Source: JBBREP01 sp036501845
GTDB lineage: Bacteria; Actinomycetota; Acidimicrobiia; IMCC26256; PALSA-610
Reading direction: 5' to 3'
Length of the DNA: 64,000 nucleotides
Assembly: GCA_036501845.1 (NCBI GenBank)
Contig: DASXZO010000139.1
Coordinates: 14,592-78,591 of the forward strand
Part shown: positions 1-7,982 of the stretch, in pieces
How positions within the stretch are numbered: the stretch's first letter is position 1
Layout: each line of letters begins with the position of its first letter
Position numbers and translations under genes: made by a program
The notes under the pieces: model-generated
Databases searched by the model: none
Told to the model about the DNA's origin: nothing
Seen by the model: the letters and a program-made list of their open reading frames with translations, nothing else

Positions 1-633
1 TTCGGCGGGGGCGTCACCCACGGCCCACGCAGTTCGCGCATGGTAGCGCTCACGTTCGACGACGGCCCGAACGCCGCAACCACGCTGCCGCTGCTGAAAT
101 TGCTCGACGCCCATCACATCAAGGCCACGTTCTTCATCGTGGGGAAGGCGCTCGACGCGTATCCGAACATCGTGCAGGCACTGGTGGCCGACGGCCAGAT
201 GGTGGGGAACCACTCGTACCACCACGACCAATGGCGCTGGCTCGATCCCGAGTATCCCGAACTCGAGCGCACGCAACAAGCGTTCGCGCGGCACGGGCTG
301 CCATGCCCCGCGTGGTACCGGCCGCCGCACGGTCAGCGCACGCCGTTCACGGCACGGGTGGTGCACGACCACAACATGCACATGGTGCTCTGGGACGATG
401 CAGCCGGCGACTGGGCCACCAACAACGCACAACTGATTGCCAAGCGCATCCTCGCCAAGGTGCATGGCGGATCGATCATCCTGTTGCACGACGGTCTCGA
501 CGGCAATCCCCACGCCGACCGGACCGTGTTGCTGCGGGCAATGCCGTTGATCCTGGCCGGGTTGCGCGCCAAGGGTCTGCAGCCGGTACGGCTCGACAAG
601 CTCCTCGGCGGTCCTGCCTACACGCGCTGCTAG
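1..633 (+). CDS. polysaccharide deacetylase (NodB domain), 5' end outside window
   Basis: Carbohydrate esterase family 4 enzyme that removes N- or O-acetyl groups from cell-wall or exported polysaccharide. The reading frame is open to the first base, so the true start lies upstream; the ATG at 40 is inside the conserved core. Visible motifs: TFDDGP (metal-binding Asp pair), HSYHH (His-x3-His metal site), RPPHG, and LLHDG near the C-terminus, the usual order of CE4 motifs 1, 2, 3 and 5. About 210 residues are seen, most of a NodB domain; any signal or anchor segment would be upstream. It converges on the glycosyltransferase gene and the two stop codons share the bases CTAG at 630-633. The family is certain; the glycan substrate is not. 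Confidence 0.9.
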   Translation, partial: FGGGVTHGPRSSRMVALTFDDGPNAATTLPLLKLLDAHHIKATFFIVGKALDAYPNIVQALVADGQMVGNHSYHHDQWRWLDPEYPELERTQQAFARHGLPCPAWYRPPHGQRTPFTARVVHDHNMHMVLWDDAAGDWATNNAQLIAKRILAKVHGGSIILLHDGLDGNPHADRTVLLRAMPLILAGLRAKGLQPVRLDKLLGGPAYTRC

Positions 634-1403
634 GTGTCGTCGCGCCCGGATGGCGCGCGGTTCCACGAGGGTCGGGTGCCGCGAGCCTTGCGGCGCCACA
701 CGCGCCAGGCCGCTCGTGGCATCACCAGCAAGTCGATCAGCGCGTCGCGCATGCTCGTGCGCGAGCGGAAGATCGGCACCGGTACGAGCTGGTCGTTGCG
801 TACCCGGTATCCGAGACGGCACAGCACGACCGCGACTTCCACCGTCTCGGAGTACTGGTAACCCTGGTAGTAGTCGAGCGCATGCGCGAGCGCCCCGAGG
901 CGGAACACGCGGTAACCCGACTCGACGTCGTGTAGCCGTTGCCCGGCCCACAACGACGCCCACGTACTCATCACCCAATTGCCGAGGCGTTTGATCGCGG
1001 GATAACCGCTGAGGTCGCGGCGTGCGAGGTTGGCGTCGAGCTTTCCGTCGCCCATCGCGCGCGTCAGCGCATCGAGCGCGCCGAGGTCGTGCTGGCCGTC
1101 GGCGTCGATCGTGAGCACGAGGTCGTCGGCATCGAGCTCGCCCGCCAGCAGGCGGGCGCGCAGATCGGTGAGTGCGAGGTAATACGCCTCCGACATGCCC
1201 TGGTTCTCGTCGTGCCACAACAGGTCGACGTGATCGTGGCCGGGCAGCCACTCTTGGATCACCTTGCGCGTGTGGTCGACCGAGCCGTCGTCGACGATCA
1301 CCAGCTCGTCGACGAGCGGCGAGAGTACGTCGAGCACGCCCTCGACGGTCTGCTCCTCGTTGTACGCCGGCACCACACCGATGCGACGAACCGCCCGCGT
1401 CAT
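630..1403 (-). CDS. glycosyltransferase family 2 (dolichol-phosphate mannosyltransferase-like)
   Basis: GT-A fold transferase of 257 residues that moves a sugar from a nucleotide donor to a lipid or glycan acceptor. The N-terminus VVPAYNEEQTVEGVL and VIVDDGS are the nucleotide-binding motifs, and LTIDADGQHD carries the metal-binding Asp cluster. There is no obvious C-terminal membrane domain, so it is a short cytosolic or peripheral form. The ATG at 1403 was chosen because it overlaps the upstream epimerase stop as ATGA; an upstream in-frame extension would lie inside the epimerase gene. It is the last gene of a coupled trio (aminotransferase, epimerase, transferase) that looks like synthesis and attachment of an amino sugar. 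Donor and acceptor are unknown. Confidence 0.88.
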   Translation of the reverse strand: MTRAVRRIGVVPAYNEEQTVEGVLDVLSPLVDELVIVDDGSVDHTRKVIQEWLPGHDHVDLLWHDENQGMSEAYYLALTDLRARLLAGELDADDLVLTIDADGQHDLGALDALTRAMGDGKLDANLARRDLSGYPAIKRLGNWVMSTWASLWAGQRLHDVESGYRVFRLGALAHALDYYQGYQYSETVEVAVVLCRLGYRVRNDQLVPVPIFRSRTSMRDALIDLLVMPRAAWRVWRRKARGTRPSWNRAPSGRDDT

Positions 1404-2359
1404 GCAGACCCCCGTTGCGCTTCGCGCTCGCGGTACCAGGCGATGGTGTTGCGCAGGCCGTCCTCGAAGGAATGTTGCGGCGTCCACCCGAGCTCGTCGC
1501 GAGCCCGGTCGGCGCGCACCACGCGAGCCTTGTAGTCGCCCGGACGCGCCGGACCGAACGACACGTCGGTGTCGCCCACGAGGCGGCCGATCGTTTCTGC
1601 GAGCTCGCGGATGGTGATGGGCTGGCTCGCTTCGAGGTTGTAGGTGCGATTGGTTGCCACGCCGGCGAGCGCAAGCGGGTGCGCGGCCGCGAGGTCCTCC
1701 ACGTACACGAAGTTGCGCTGCTGGCTGCCGTCGCCGTCGATCGTGAGCGGTTGCCCGGCAAGGGCGCGCTCGATGAAGGCCGCGATCACGAGATCGCCGC
1801 GCATGTGCGGGCCGAAAGGGATGCCGTAGCGAAGGATCGTGTACTTACGGTCGAACAAGTTGGCGTAGTCGCCGCAGAGCATCTCTGAGGCGATCTTGGC
1901 CGACGCGTAGATGTGACGCTGCGTGTCGAGATGGATCGGAGCATCCTCGTCGACCACGTCGCCCTTGGTGGCCGCGTACACCCACACCGTGCTGGACAGG
2001 ATGACGCGCCCCGTGTCGGCTCGGCGCGCGCCTTCGAGGATGCGCGCGGTACCGAGCACGTTGCGCTCGATGCTGCCTGCTGGGTCGGCCATCACATCGT
2101 TGACGTCGGCCATCGCCGCGAGGTGGAACACCGGACCCGCGCCCTTCAGCGCGTCGGTGACCGAGTCCTGGTCGAGCATGTCGACCTCGGCCCAATCGAC
2201 GTCGTCACGCCGCGGCGCTCGCGCGTCGAGCACTCGTACCGGATGACCGGCTGCGACGAGCGCGTCGACCACGTGCGTGCCGATGAAGCCGCTCCCACCG
2301 GTGACGGCGACGACCGCGGGCGGCGCGTCGTGCGCGTCGGTCGGTTGCGATTCCGTCAT
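1400..2359 (-). CDS. NAD-dependent sugar-nucleotide epimerase/dehydratase
   Basis: Extended short-chain dehydrogenase of 319 residues acting on a nucleotide sugar (UDP-glucose 4-epimerase/dTDP-sugar dehydratase class). Near the N-terminus VTGGSGFIGTHV is the Gly-rich NAD site; Asp/Arg of VRVLDAR follows strand 2; the catalytic YxxxK occurs in IYASAKIASEM. The RYGIPFGPHMRGD stretch is the usual substrate-binding region. The ATG at 2359 overlaps the aminotransferase stop by four bases (ATGA), and its own stop overlaps the glycosyltransferase start in the same way, so the three genes are translationally coupled. A longer in-frame start exists but would overlap the aminotransferase by about 140 bp and has no family support. 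Confidence 0.9.
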   Translation of the reverse strand: MTESQPTDAHDAPPAVVAVTGGSGFIGTHVVDALVAAGHPVRVLDARAPRRDDVDWAEVDMLDQDSVTDALKGAGPVFHLAAMADVNDVMADPAGSIERNVLGTARILEGARRADTGRVILSSTVWVYAATKGDVVDEDAPIHLDTQRHIYASAKIASEMLCGDYANLFDRKYTILRYGIPFGPHMRGDLVIAAFIERALAGQPLTIDGDGSQQRNFVYVEDLAAAHPLALAGVATNRTYNLEASQPITIRELAETIGRLVGDTDVSFGPARPGDYKARVVRADRARDELGWTPQHSFEDGLRNTIAWYREREAQRGSA

Positions 2360-3519
2360 GCAGACGTACCCGGAATCACGTCGCTCTCGGCACCGAGCGC
2401 GTGGAGCGCACCCGTGAGCGACGCGATCACGTAGTCGGCGTCGCTGTCGGCGAGCGCCGGGTAGAGCGGCAGGCACACGTGGCGCGCGCACAACCATTCG
2501 GCACCCGGAAGCGACACGACGCCCTGTTCCTCGGCCATGTGCGCGAATACCGGCTGGTGGTGCAGCGGCGTGTCGTAGACCTCACCCGACAGGCCGACGT
2601 CGTAGGTGTCGCGCATCATCTGCTTCAACACCGTGCGGTCGATGCCCTCGGGCAGGAACACCACGTACTTGTAGTAGTTGCAGTGCGCGGCGGCCGGTAC
2701 CGCGACGGTGTGCAAGCCGATATCGGCGATCGCCGCGTCGTAGCGCTGCGCGAGCTGCTGGCGCCGAGCGATGAACTCGTCGAGGCGGCCGAGCTGCGAG
2801 AGCACGATCGCCGCGTGCGGCTCACTCATGCGCCAGTTGTGACCCAGCCGCGTGTGGAAGTTGGCGAGGAAGCTGCCCTTGCCCTGATCGCGGTACACCC
2901 GTGCCTCTTCGGCGATCGTGTCGTCGTCGGTGAGGATCATCCCGCCCTCGCCGCCCGCGATCACCTTCGTCGGGTAAAAAGAGAACGACCCCGCGATGCC
3001 GAACGTGCCGGCCCAGCGACCGTCGAGCCCGCTGCCGTGCGCGTGGGCCGCGTCCTCCACGAGATGCACGCCGAGCTCGCGACACATCGTGGCGAGCCGC
3101 GGCACGTCGGGCGACACCAGTCCGCCGATGTGGACCACCACGATCGCCGCGGTGTCGGCGTTGACGAGGTCCGCCACCTTGTTCACGTCGATCGCCATGG
3201 TCTCGGGGTCGCAGTCGGCGAAGCGGATCCGCGCGCCGGCGTGCACTGCTGCCGCGGCCGTAGCGAAGAACGTATTGGCGGGAACGATCACCTCGCGGGC
3301 CTCCACACCGAGGCTGCGCAAGATGATCTCGAGCGCACTCGTGCCCGAGCTCACCGCGATCGCGTGCTTGGCACCGTGTCGTGCGGCGAACGCGGCCTCG
3401 AGCTCGGCGCCGATCGGACCGAGCGTGAGTTGGCCGCTCGTGAGCGACGCGTCGATGCGCTGCAGCACCTCGGCCCGGTCTTCGGGCGGGAACAGGATCC
3501 GGGCGGGAGGCACGCGCAT
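2356..3519 (-). CDS. DegT/DnrJ/EryC1/StrS-family PLP aminotransferase
   Basis: Sugar aminotransferase of 387 residues that converts a keto-sugar nucleotide to an amino sugar. SSGTSALE (57-64) is the phosphate cup, VEDAAHAHG (154-162) holds the PLP-ring Asp156, and the Schiff-base lysine is Lys185 in FYPTKVIAGGEGG. The length and the C-terminal SLPGAEWLCARHVCLPLYPAL block match the family. It is the first gene of the amino-sugar trio; 60 bp separate it from the upstream aldolase gene, with no clear terminator, so read-through from the 4.8 kb genes is possible. It could serve a cell-surface glycan together with the facing deacetylase; this is inference from position. Confidence 0.92.
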   Translation of the reverse strand: MRVPPARILFPPEDRAEVLQRIDASLTSGQLTLGPIGAELEAAFAARHGAKHAIAVSSGTSALEIILRSLGVEAREVIVPANTFFATAAAAVHAGARIRFADCDPETMAIDVNKVADLVNADTAAIVVVHIGGLVSPDVPRLATMCRELGVHLVEDAAHAHGSGLDGRWAGTFGIAGSFSFYPTKVIAGGEGGMILTDDDTIAEEARVYRDQGKGSFLANFHTRLGHNWRMSEPHAAIVLSQLGRLDEFIARRQQLAQRYDAAIADIGLHTVAVPAAAHCNYYKYVVFLPEGIDRTVLKQMMRDTYDVGLSGEVYDTPLHHQPVFAHMAEEQGVVSLPGAEWLCARHVCLPLYPALADSDADYVIASLTGALHALGAESDVIPGTSA

Positions 3520-3579
3520 GGCGGGGAAATCTACAGGCGACCTCTCGTCGGCCGCGGGATCGAACGACGCTGGTTGTGG

Positions 3580-4788
3580 TCAATCACGCACGAGGAGCAT
3601 GCATCCGCAGGTGTTCCCGCCGCCGGCTGCGGCAATGCCGATCTCGACATCCTTGGGGATCTGGCGCTCGCCGCCCTGACCCCACATCTGGGTGGCGGCC
3701 TCGTGCAGGAAGCCGTAGCCGTGCAGCCGACCAGCCGACAACTGGCCGCCATGGGTGTTGAGCGGAAGCTCTCCGTCGCGTGCAATACGTGTGCCGCCGT
3801 CGATAAAAGGCCCGCTCTCGCCGACCTTGCACAGCCCGAGGGCCTCCATCCAGCTCATCGTGAGGAACGAGAAGCCGTCGTAGGCCTGGAGCATCTGCAC
3901 GTCGGACGGGCGGAGCTCCGTGCGGGTCCACAACTGCGCGCCGGCGTCGCGGTTCGCCATCGCGGAGAGGTCGTCGAACTGGTCCCAGCTCGGGCGACCG
4001 TGGATCGCGGCCCCAACGGCCTCCACCCGTAGCGGCGGGTTGCGCAGATCGCGCGCCCGGTCGATGCGCGACACGATCACCGCGGTCGCGCCGTCGCACG
4101 GCACGTCGCAGTCGTAGAGGCAGAACGGCGTGCTGATCATGCGCACGTTCAAGTAGTCGTCGAGGGTCATGGGATCGCGATAGATCGCATTCGGGTTGAG
4201 CGCGGCGTTGCGGCGAGCGTTGAGCGCGATCCACGCCATCTGCTCGCGGGTGGTGCCGTAGAGGTGGAAGTGGCGCTGCGCGAACATCGCGATCCAGATC
4301 GCCGCGCTCGGCGCGCTGAACGGCAGGTTCCACTGCATGAACCCGCTCGCCTTGAAGCCGCCTCCGCCGCCGCCACCTCCGGGCATCACCGCCGAGCGGC
4401 CCTCTTTGCCCTGCGCGCTCCCCTCCCAGACGCTGCGGAAGCAGAGCACGTGGTTCGCTAACCCGCTCGCCACCGCGAGGCATGCGTTGATCACCGAGCC
4501 GAGCTGGCCCGACGTCTCGAGCCCGCCGCCGTACCAACCGCAGTCGAGCCGCAGCGCGTCGATCACGTCGTACGCACCGGCACCGCTGAAGCCCGCCGGT
4601 ACTGCCATCGGCCCTGGGTACGTGGACAACCCGTCGATGTCGCGCGTGGTGAGGCCCGCGTGCTCGATCGCCGCGAGGCACGCGTCGAGCGTGAGTTCCA
4701 TCGGGTCGCGGTAGAGGCGGCGGCCGATGTCGGATTGGCCGACGCCGCTGATGCACGCACGCCGTTCGATGATGTCGTTCGCGTCCAT
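3580..4788 (-). CDS. SCP2-thiolase-fold lyase, Ltp2-type steroid side-chain aldolase candidate
   Basis: Thiolase superfamily protein of 402 residues. Where true thiolases carry the nucleophilic Cys (NACxSGS) this protein has LETSGQ (90-95), where they carry HDCF it has AYDGF (Tyr303), and where they carry GHPIGATG it has HGYGF (Tyr358). Loss of the Cys and two conserved tyrosines at these points is the signature of Ltp2-like retro-aldolases that cleave the C17 side chain of steroid CoA esters. An eight-glycine run lies at 137-144. It overlaps the DUF35 gene by one base (TGATG), matching the known Ltp2-DUF35 complexes in which the OB-fold partner delivers the acyl-CoA. Substrate is inferred; a degenerate thiolase of other function remains possible. 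Confidence 0.8.
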   Translation of the reverse strand: MDANDIIERRACISGVGQSDIGRRLYRDPMELTLDACLAAIEHAGLTTRDIDGLSTYPGPMAVPAGFSGAGAYDVIDALRLDCGWYGGGLETSGQLGSVINACLAVASGLANHVLCFRSVWEGSAQGKEGRSAVMPGGGGGGGGFKASGFMQWNLPFSAPSAAIWIAMFAQRHFHLYGTTREQMAWIALNARRNAALNPNAIYRDPMTLDDYLNVRMISTPFCLYDCDVPCDGATAVIVSRIDRARDLRNPPLRVEAVGAAIHGRPSWDQFDDLSAMANRDAGAQLWTRTELRPSDVQMLQAYDGFSFLTMSWMEALGLCKVGESGPFIDGGTRIARDGELPLNTHGGQLSAGRLHGYGFLHEAATQMWGQGGERQIPKDVEIGIAAAGGGNTCGCMLLVRD

Positions 4789-5243
4789 CAGTGCTGCGCT
4801 CCCACCGTCGCGCGCTCGGGATCCGGCTCGAACAGCGGGATCCAGATATCGCCGTCGGGATCAGGATGGTGCTCGAACGTGACGCGCACAGGCATGCCGA
4901 CCCGAATGTCGTCGAGCGCGCAATGCACGAGGTTCGTGGTGAGCCGCACCGACGGTTGCTCCTCGATCTCGATGATCGCCACCACGTACGGCAGCTCCGG
5001 TCCGGGCATCCACGGCTGGTGGTTCACCGTGTAGGTGGTGAGCGCGGCGCGGCCCGACACGGCTTCCACCGCGAGATGCTTCGAATGGCACATCGGGCAC
5101 AGCGGCTGGGGCGGATGGATGTAGTAGCCGCAGTCCTGGCAACGCCAGAACCGCAGTTCGCCCTGCTCGCCGCCCTGCCAGAAGTCGCGGTTGTTGTCGA
5201 CGAGGCGCGGCAATACCCGGAACGGGAGGTCGGCTTCGGTCAC
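4788..5243 (-). CDS. DUF35 Zn-ribbon/OB-fold protein, partner of the aldolase
   Basis: Acyl-CoA-binding partner of 151 residues. An N-terminal helix is followed by a rubredoxin-like zinc ribbon with Cys35, Cys38, Cys49 and Cys52 (CQDCG and CPMC), then a DUF35 OB-fold containing LTTYTVNHQPW, typical of ChsH2-like subunits. The GTG at 5241-5243 is preferred: it begins the conserved region and is preceded by AAGAGG about 10 bases upstream; longer frames would run into repeat sequence. The stop overlaps the aldolase start, so the pair is co-translated. The region before the start is repeat element A, also found before the agmatinase-family gene at 44.6 kb. Confidence 0.88.
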   Translation of the reverse strand: MTEADLPFRVLPRLVDNNRDFWQGGEQGELRFWRCQDCGYYIHPPQPLCPMCHSKHLAVEAVSGRAALTTYTVNHQPWMPGPELPYVVAIIEIEEQPSVRLTTNLVHCALDDIRVGMPVRVTFEHHPDPDGDIWIPLFEPDPERATVGAQH

Positions 5244-5245
5244 GT

Positions 5246-5291
5246 GTCTTGCCTCTTGTTCGCTTCGCTCACGGGCCGGCAGGCCTTCCCT
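5246..5291 (-). repeat. extragenic repeat element A, copy 1
   Basis: About 46 bp that recur almost unchanged at 44598-44642. Read on the minus strand it ends with gtgagcgaagcgaac, aagaggcaagac and then the start codon, so it supplies the Shine-Dalgarno-like AAGAGG of the DUF35 gene. A short related piece (gcgaacaagag) precedes the start of the gene at 48736-49353. Its origin is unknown. Confidence 0.7.
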
Positions 5292-5335
5292 TGCCGAGGC
5301 TCGGCCGACTCCTCGCGGATGGACAGGTTCAATGA

Positions 5336-5689
5336 CTACTCGGCGTCGGGCGCGCGGGCGGCTTCGTAGCCCTCGCGCGCCGCGGGGATCGCCTCGACGG
5401 CACACAGCACGCCGCCGCCCGGCATCGCCAGCATGATCGAGCCCATGATCTCCTCCCAGGTGGCGCCCACCTCATGGGCGAGCTGCGCGTGACGGCGCAC
5501 TCCTGCGGGGTTGCGGATCACGACGGTGACCACCATGCGGATCAGCTCGTGGGTCTTGCGGTCGGGCGCTTGCAGCGAGTCGATCGCCGACATCCAGGCG
5601 TTGTGCGCCTCGTGCAGCGCCGGGAAGACCTCGTGCAGCGGTTCCTCGAACGGAAAATTGAAATCCGGGCTCGTACTCGCCGGGCTCAT
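5336..5689 (-). CDS. carboxymuconolactone decarboxylase/AhpD-fold protein without redox cysteines
   Basis: All-helical protein of 117 residues with the CMD-family core ELIRMVVTVVIRN...VRRHAQLAHEVGATWEEI. Peroxidase-type members have Cys-x2-Cys-x3-His here; this protein has NPAGVRRHA, so both cysteines are missing while the His is kept. It therefore cannot be an AhpD-type thiol peroxidase, and a decarboxylase/isomerase-like or CoA-ester role fits better. It lies upstream of, and in the same direction as, the DUF35-aldolase pair, separated by 92 bp that contain repeat element A. A role in the same degradative route is inference from position only. Confidence 0.8.
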   Translation of the reverse strand: MSPASTSPDFNFPFEEPLHEVFPALHEAHNAWMSAIDSLQAPDRKTHELIRMVVTVVIRNPAGVRRHAQLAHEVGATWEEIMGSIMLAMPGGGVLCAVEAIPAAREGYEAARAPDAE

Positions 5690-5753
5690 CGGCGCTTACC
5701 ACTAGCACGTCGTCGCGCCGCGATGTCGAGAGGCCTGTGCTTCACTCGGCACC

Positions 5754-6473
5754 GTGCCGCGCCCGCTCGTGCCCGCATGGCCCCGCCGCGCCGCGACCGT
5801 CATGGCCGCGACCATGTGCGTTGTGCTCGCGGCGTGCTCGTCGGGCTCGGGCCACGCGCACGGCTCCGCCAAGGGCTCCAAGTCGACGCCGTCGATCACC
5901 ACCGCTCCGCCCTCGTCGGCGCACGTGAGCTCCACCACTACGCCGCACGCCACACCGCCGCGGTCGTCGATCGACGCGTCTACGACGGCGGCACTCCGCG
6001 CCCACCTCGTCGACACCATCCCTGGCTTCACGTTGCAGCCTGCAGGGAGCACCGGCACCGGGCCGTCGAGCCTTGCCGACGCCGCCAATGATGCCGGCGG
6101 TGGGAGCGAGGCCGCCCAGCTCACCTCGGCCGGGTTCCGTGCCGGCTACAAGCTGCTGTTCAGCGCCGGTGATCGCCAGATCCTCCTGCTCGCATACCGC
6201 TTCGCCACGCCCGCCGGGGCTCACCGGTACCTCACTCACGCCTACGCCACGCGGGTGCAGGACGGTGGTGCGCCGGCAACGGGATCGATCAGTGGCGTGC
6301 CGGGCGCGCTCGTGGCGAACCGATCGGAGTCCGACGCCGCGTCGGCGCTCGTGCTGTTCACGCGGGGCGCAACTCTCGTGATCCTGTCGACGATTCAGCC
6401 TGCGCGCGCCGACGCGGTCGGGGTGCTCGCGCCCGTGGCGAGCGCGCAGTACGCGCGCCTCGCGGGCTACTGA
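5754..6473 (+). CDS. secreted lipoprotein of unknown function
   Basis: 239 residues beginning at GTG 5754. The N-terminus has an Arg-containing n-region (PRRAAT), a short hydrophobic stretch and a lipobox VLAAC, giving lipidation at about Cys28 and export to the outer face of the membrane. A Ser/Thr/Pro-rich linker of about 45 residues follows, then a soluble domain of about 150 residues with no motif I can name. Similar linker-plus-domain lipoproteins are common in actinobacteria. Its last seven bases overlap the end of the convergent ArsR gene (6467-6473). Function unknown; the lipoprotein assignment is firm. Confidence 0.75.
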   Translation: MPRPLVPAWPRRAATVMAATMCVVLAACSSGSGHAHGSAKGSKSTPSITTAPPSSAHVSSTTTPHATPPRSSIDASTTAALRAHLVDTIPGFTLQPAGSTGTGPSSLADAANDAGGGSEAAQLTSAGFRAGYKLLFSAGDRQILLLAYRFATPAGAHRYLTHAYATRVQDGGAPATGSISGVPGALVANRSESDAASALVLFTRGATLVILSTIQPARADAVGVLAPVASAQYARLAGY

Positions 6474-6820
6474 CCGGCGTTCGAGTCGCGGCGGCGCGCG
6501 TGCGCGCGACGGAGTCGCTCGATGCGTGCGTCCCACGCCGTCTGCGCGCCGGCCATCCACGCCGACGCGTCATCGAGCGGTTCGGGCGTCGCGCGATACA
6601 CCACCCGCCGGCCATCACGCTCACTCGTCACGAGTGCAGCCGCCTCGAGCACACCGAGATGCTTCGTGATTGCCTGGCGGGTGATCGGCGCCGCGCGCGC
6701 GAGCTCGCTTGCCGTTGACGGCGACGACGACAACGTCTCGAAGAGCCCGCGGCGCGTCGAGTCGCCGAGCGCGCTGAACACCGCGTCGAGACGCTGATCG
6801 CCGCCGGCCGGCGCGTGCAT
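6467..6820 (-). CDS. ArsR-family winged-helix repressor
   Basis: DNA-binding regulator of 117 residues. The wHTH core runs from about residue 8 to 85: VFSALGDSTRRGLFETL, SELARAAPITRQAITKHLGVL (recognition helix) and the wing ERDGRRVVYRATPEPL. There is no Cys-based metal site, which fits the subgroup that pairs with SRPBCC proteins rather than metal sensors. The start at ATG 6818-6820 follows the SRPBCC stop by 13 bases; a GTG two codons upstream is possible. The pair is divergent from the ClpP-like gene, and nested inverted repeats at 7243-7263 are a candidate operator. A second ArsR-SRPBCC pair, in reversed gene order, is at 49425-50206. Confidence 0.88.
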   Translation of the reverse strand: MHAPAGGDQRLDAVFSALGDSTRRGLFETLSSSPSTASELARAAPITRQAITKHLGVLEAAALVTSERDGRRVVYRATPEPLDDASAWMAGAQTAWDARIERLRRAHARRRDSNAGQ

Positions 6821-6833
6821 GTTCACGCGTTGG

Positions 6834-7214
6834 TCAGCGGCCGGCGAGGGCAAGGAAGTCGCCGCGTGCGGGCAAGCCGAGCAACACACTCGTGTCGACG
6901 AGGCGCTCGGTGATTCGCAGCACCGTGTGCTCGCCGTCGTCGCCAGCCTCGAGCTCGACCTCGACGGTGGTGACCGGCCCCTCGTCGGGCGCCGCGGGCA
7001 CCCAGGTGAACGCCAGGCGCCGCCCGAACTCCACCTCGTCGACCACGCCGACCCGCACCCCGTGCTCGCCGCGCGTGCGCACGGGTGCGCCGACCTCGAG
7101 GGTGAGCTCGACCTCGTCGTCGAGCCACTCCTGGAGCAGCTCGGGTTCGCTCACCATCGGCCACACCTCGGCCGGCGAGCCGTCGAGCGTCTCGACCACT
7201 TCCACTGTGCTCAT
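6834..7214 (-). CDS. SRPBCC/AHSA1-family START-like protein
   Basis: 126-residue hydrophobic-cavity protein of the activator-of-Hsp90-ATPase-like class: VEVVETLDGSPAEVWPMVSEPELLQEWL at the N-terminus and later GRRLAFTWVP and TTVEVELE strands are characteristic of the helix-grip fold. The ATG at 7212-7214 was chosen because GAGGGAG lies at an ideal distance upstream and the family N-terminus begins there; longer frames cross the divergent promoter. It leads a two-gene unit with the ArsR regulator and is probably controlled by it. Ligand or substrate unknown. Confidence 0.85.
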   Translation of the reverse strand: MSTVEVVETLDGSPAEVWPMVSEPELLQEWLDDEVELTLEVGAPVRTRGEHGVRVGVVDEVEFGRRLAFTWVPAAPDEGPVTTVEVELEAGDDGEHTVLRITERLVDTSVLLGLPARGDFLALAGR

Positions 7215-7242
7215 CGTCGACTCCCTCGCTGGCCCGGGATCA

Positions 7243-7263
7243 GATTGCAACCAATCTATTGCA
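7243..7263. promoter_or_regulatory. candidate ArsR operator (nested inverted repeats)
   Basis: GATTG-caac-CAATC (7243-7256) overlaps TGCAA-n8-TTGCA (7246-7263) in the 81-bp divergent region between the SRPBCC-ArsR unit and the ClpP-like gene. The dyads lie about 30 bp upstream of the SRPBCC start and 21-41 bp upstream of the ClpP -10, where a repressor could cover both promoters. Assignment to the ArsR protein is inference. Confidence 0.5.
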
Positions 7264-7283
7264 CATTGGCGTGCGGCGCTCGC

Positions 7284-7289
7284 TATTCT
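7284..7289 (+). promoter_or_regulatory. -10 hexamer TATTCT, leaderless promoter
   Basis: TATTCT ends 6 nt before the ATG of the ClpP-like gene, so transcription would begin at or next to the start codon. No Shine-Dalgarno sequence is present. Confidence 0.5.
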
Positions 7290-7295
7290 GCAACC

Positions 7296-7982
7296 ATGCA
7301 GTTGCACCTCACCAACGACACCGATCCGAACACCCCGTCCGAGCCGGTCACACCCGTAGCGCCCGCGCCGGAATCCGCCCCGCCCGGCCCGGGCCCGGCG
7401 ACGCTCGCCGACGAGCTCGGCCGGAGCCTGCTCCGCCGCCGCCACGTGATGCTCACCGGCGAGATCGACGACACGCTCGCGGCGCTCGTGTGCGGCCAGC
7501 TGCTCGTGCTCGGGTCCGACGACACGTGTGGTGATCCGGTCGTGTTTATGATCAACTCGCCAGGCGGGTCGGTCGACGCCGGCTTCGCGATCTACGACAC
7601 GATGCAGACGCTTGGAGTCGACGTAGCCACCGTGTGTTCAGGCCTCGCGGCATCGATGGGCCAGTTCCTGCTCTGCGCGGGCACACCGGGCATGCGGTAC
7701 GCGCACCGGCACAGCCAGATCTTGATGCATCAACCGCACGGCGCGGTGCAGGGATTCGCCACCGACATCCGCATCCACGCCGACCACTTCGCCCGGCGTC
7801 GCAAGGAGATGGCGCGGCTCACCGCGGAGCACACCGGCCAACCCGTCGAGCGAGTGGTCGCGGACGCTGACCGCGACCACTGGTACGACGCCGACGAGGC
7901 GCTCGAGTACGGCATGGTCGACCACATCGTGGACGGCCCGCTGAAATTGACGCGTCAGGCGAGTTTTTCGTCGCCGCGGTAG
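7296..7982 (+). CDS. ClpP-like serine protease subunit with N-terminal extension
   Basis: 228-residue member of the ClpP/crotonase fold. The catalytic Ser120 is in GLAASMGQFLL, His145 in ILMHQPHG and the Asp in ADRDHWYDADEA (about 191-201); INSPGGSVDAG (86-96) is the classic oxyanion-strand motif. The first 40 residues are Pro/Ala/Thr-rich and unlike the propeptide of housekeeping ClpP. As a single copy away from clpX and tig it is more likely an accessory ClpP paralogue than the housekeeping subunit. It starts at ATG 7296 directly behind a -10 box. Its last 28 bases overlap the 3' end of the convergent ferredoxin gene. Confidence 0.88.
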   Translation: MQLHLTNDTDPNTPSEPVTPVAPAPESAPPGPGPATLADELGRSLLRRRHVMLTGEIDDTLAALVCGQLLVLGSDDTCGDPVVFMINSPGGSVDAGFAIYDTMQTLGVDVATVCSGLAASMGQFLLCAGTPGMRYAHRHSQILMHQPHGAVQGFATDIRIHADHFARRRKEMARLTAEHTGQPVERVVADADRDHWYDADEALEYGMVDHIVDGPLKLTRQASFSSPR

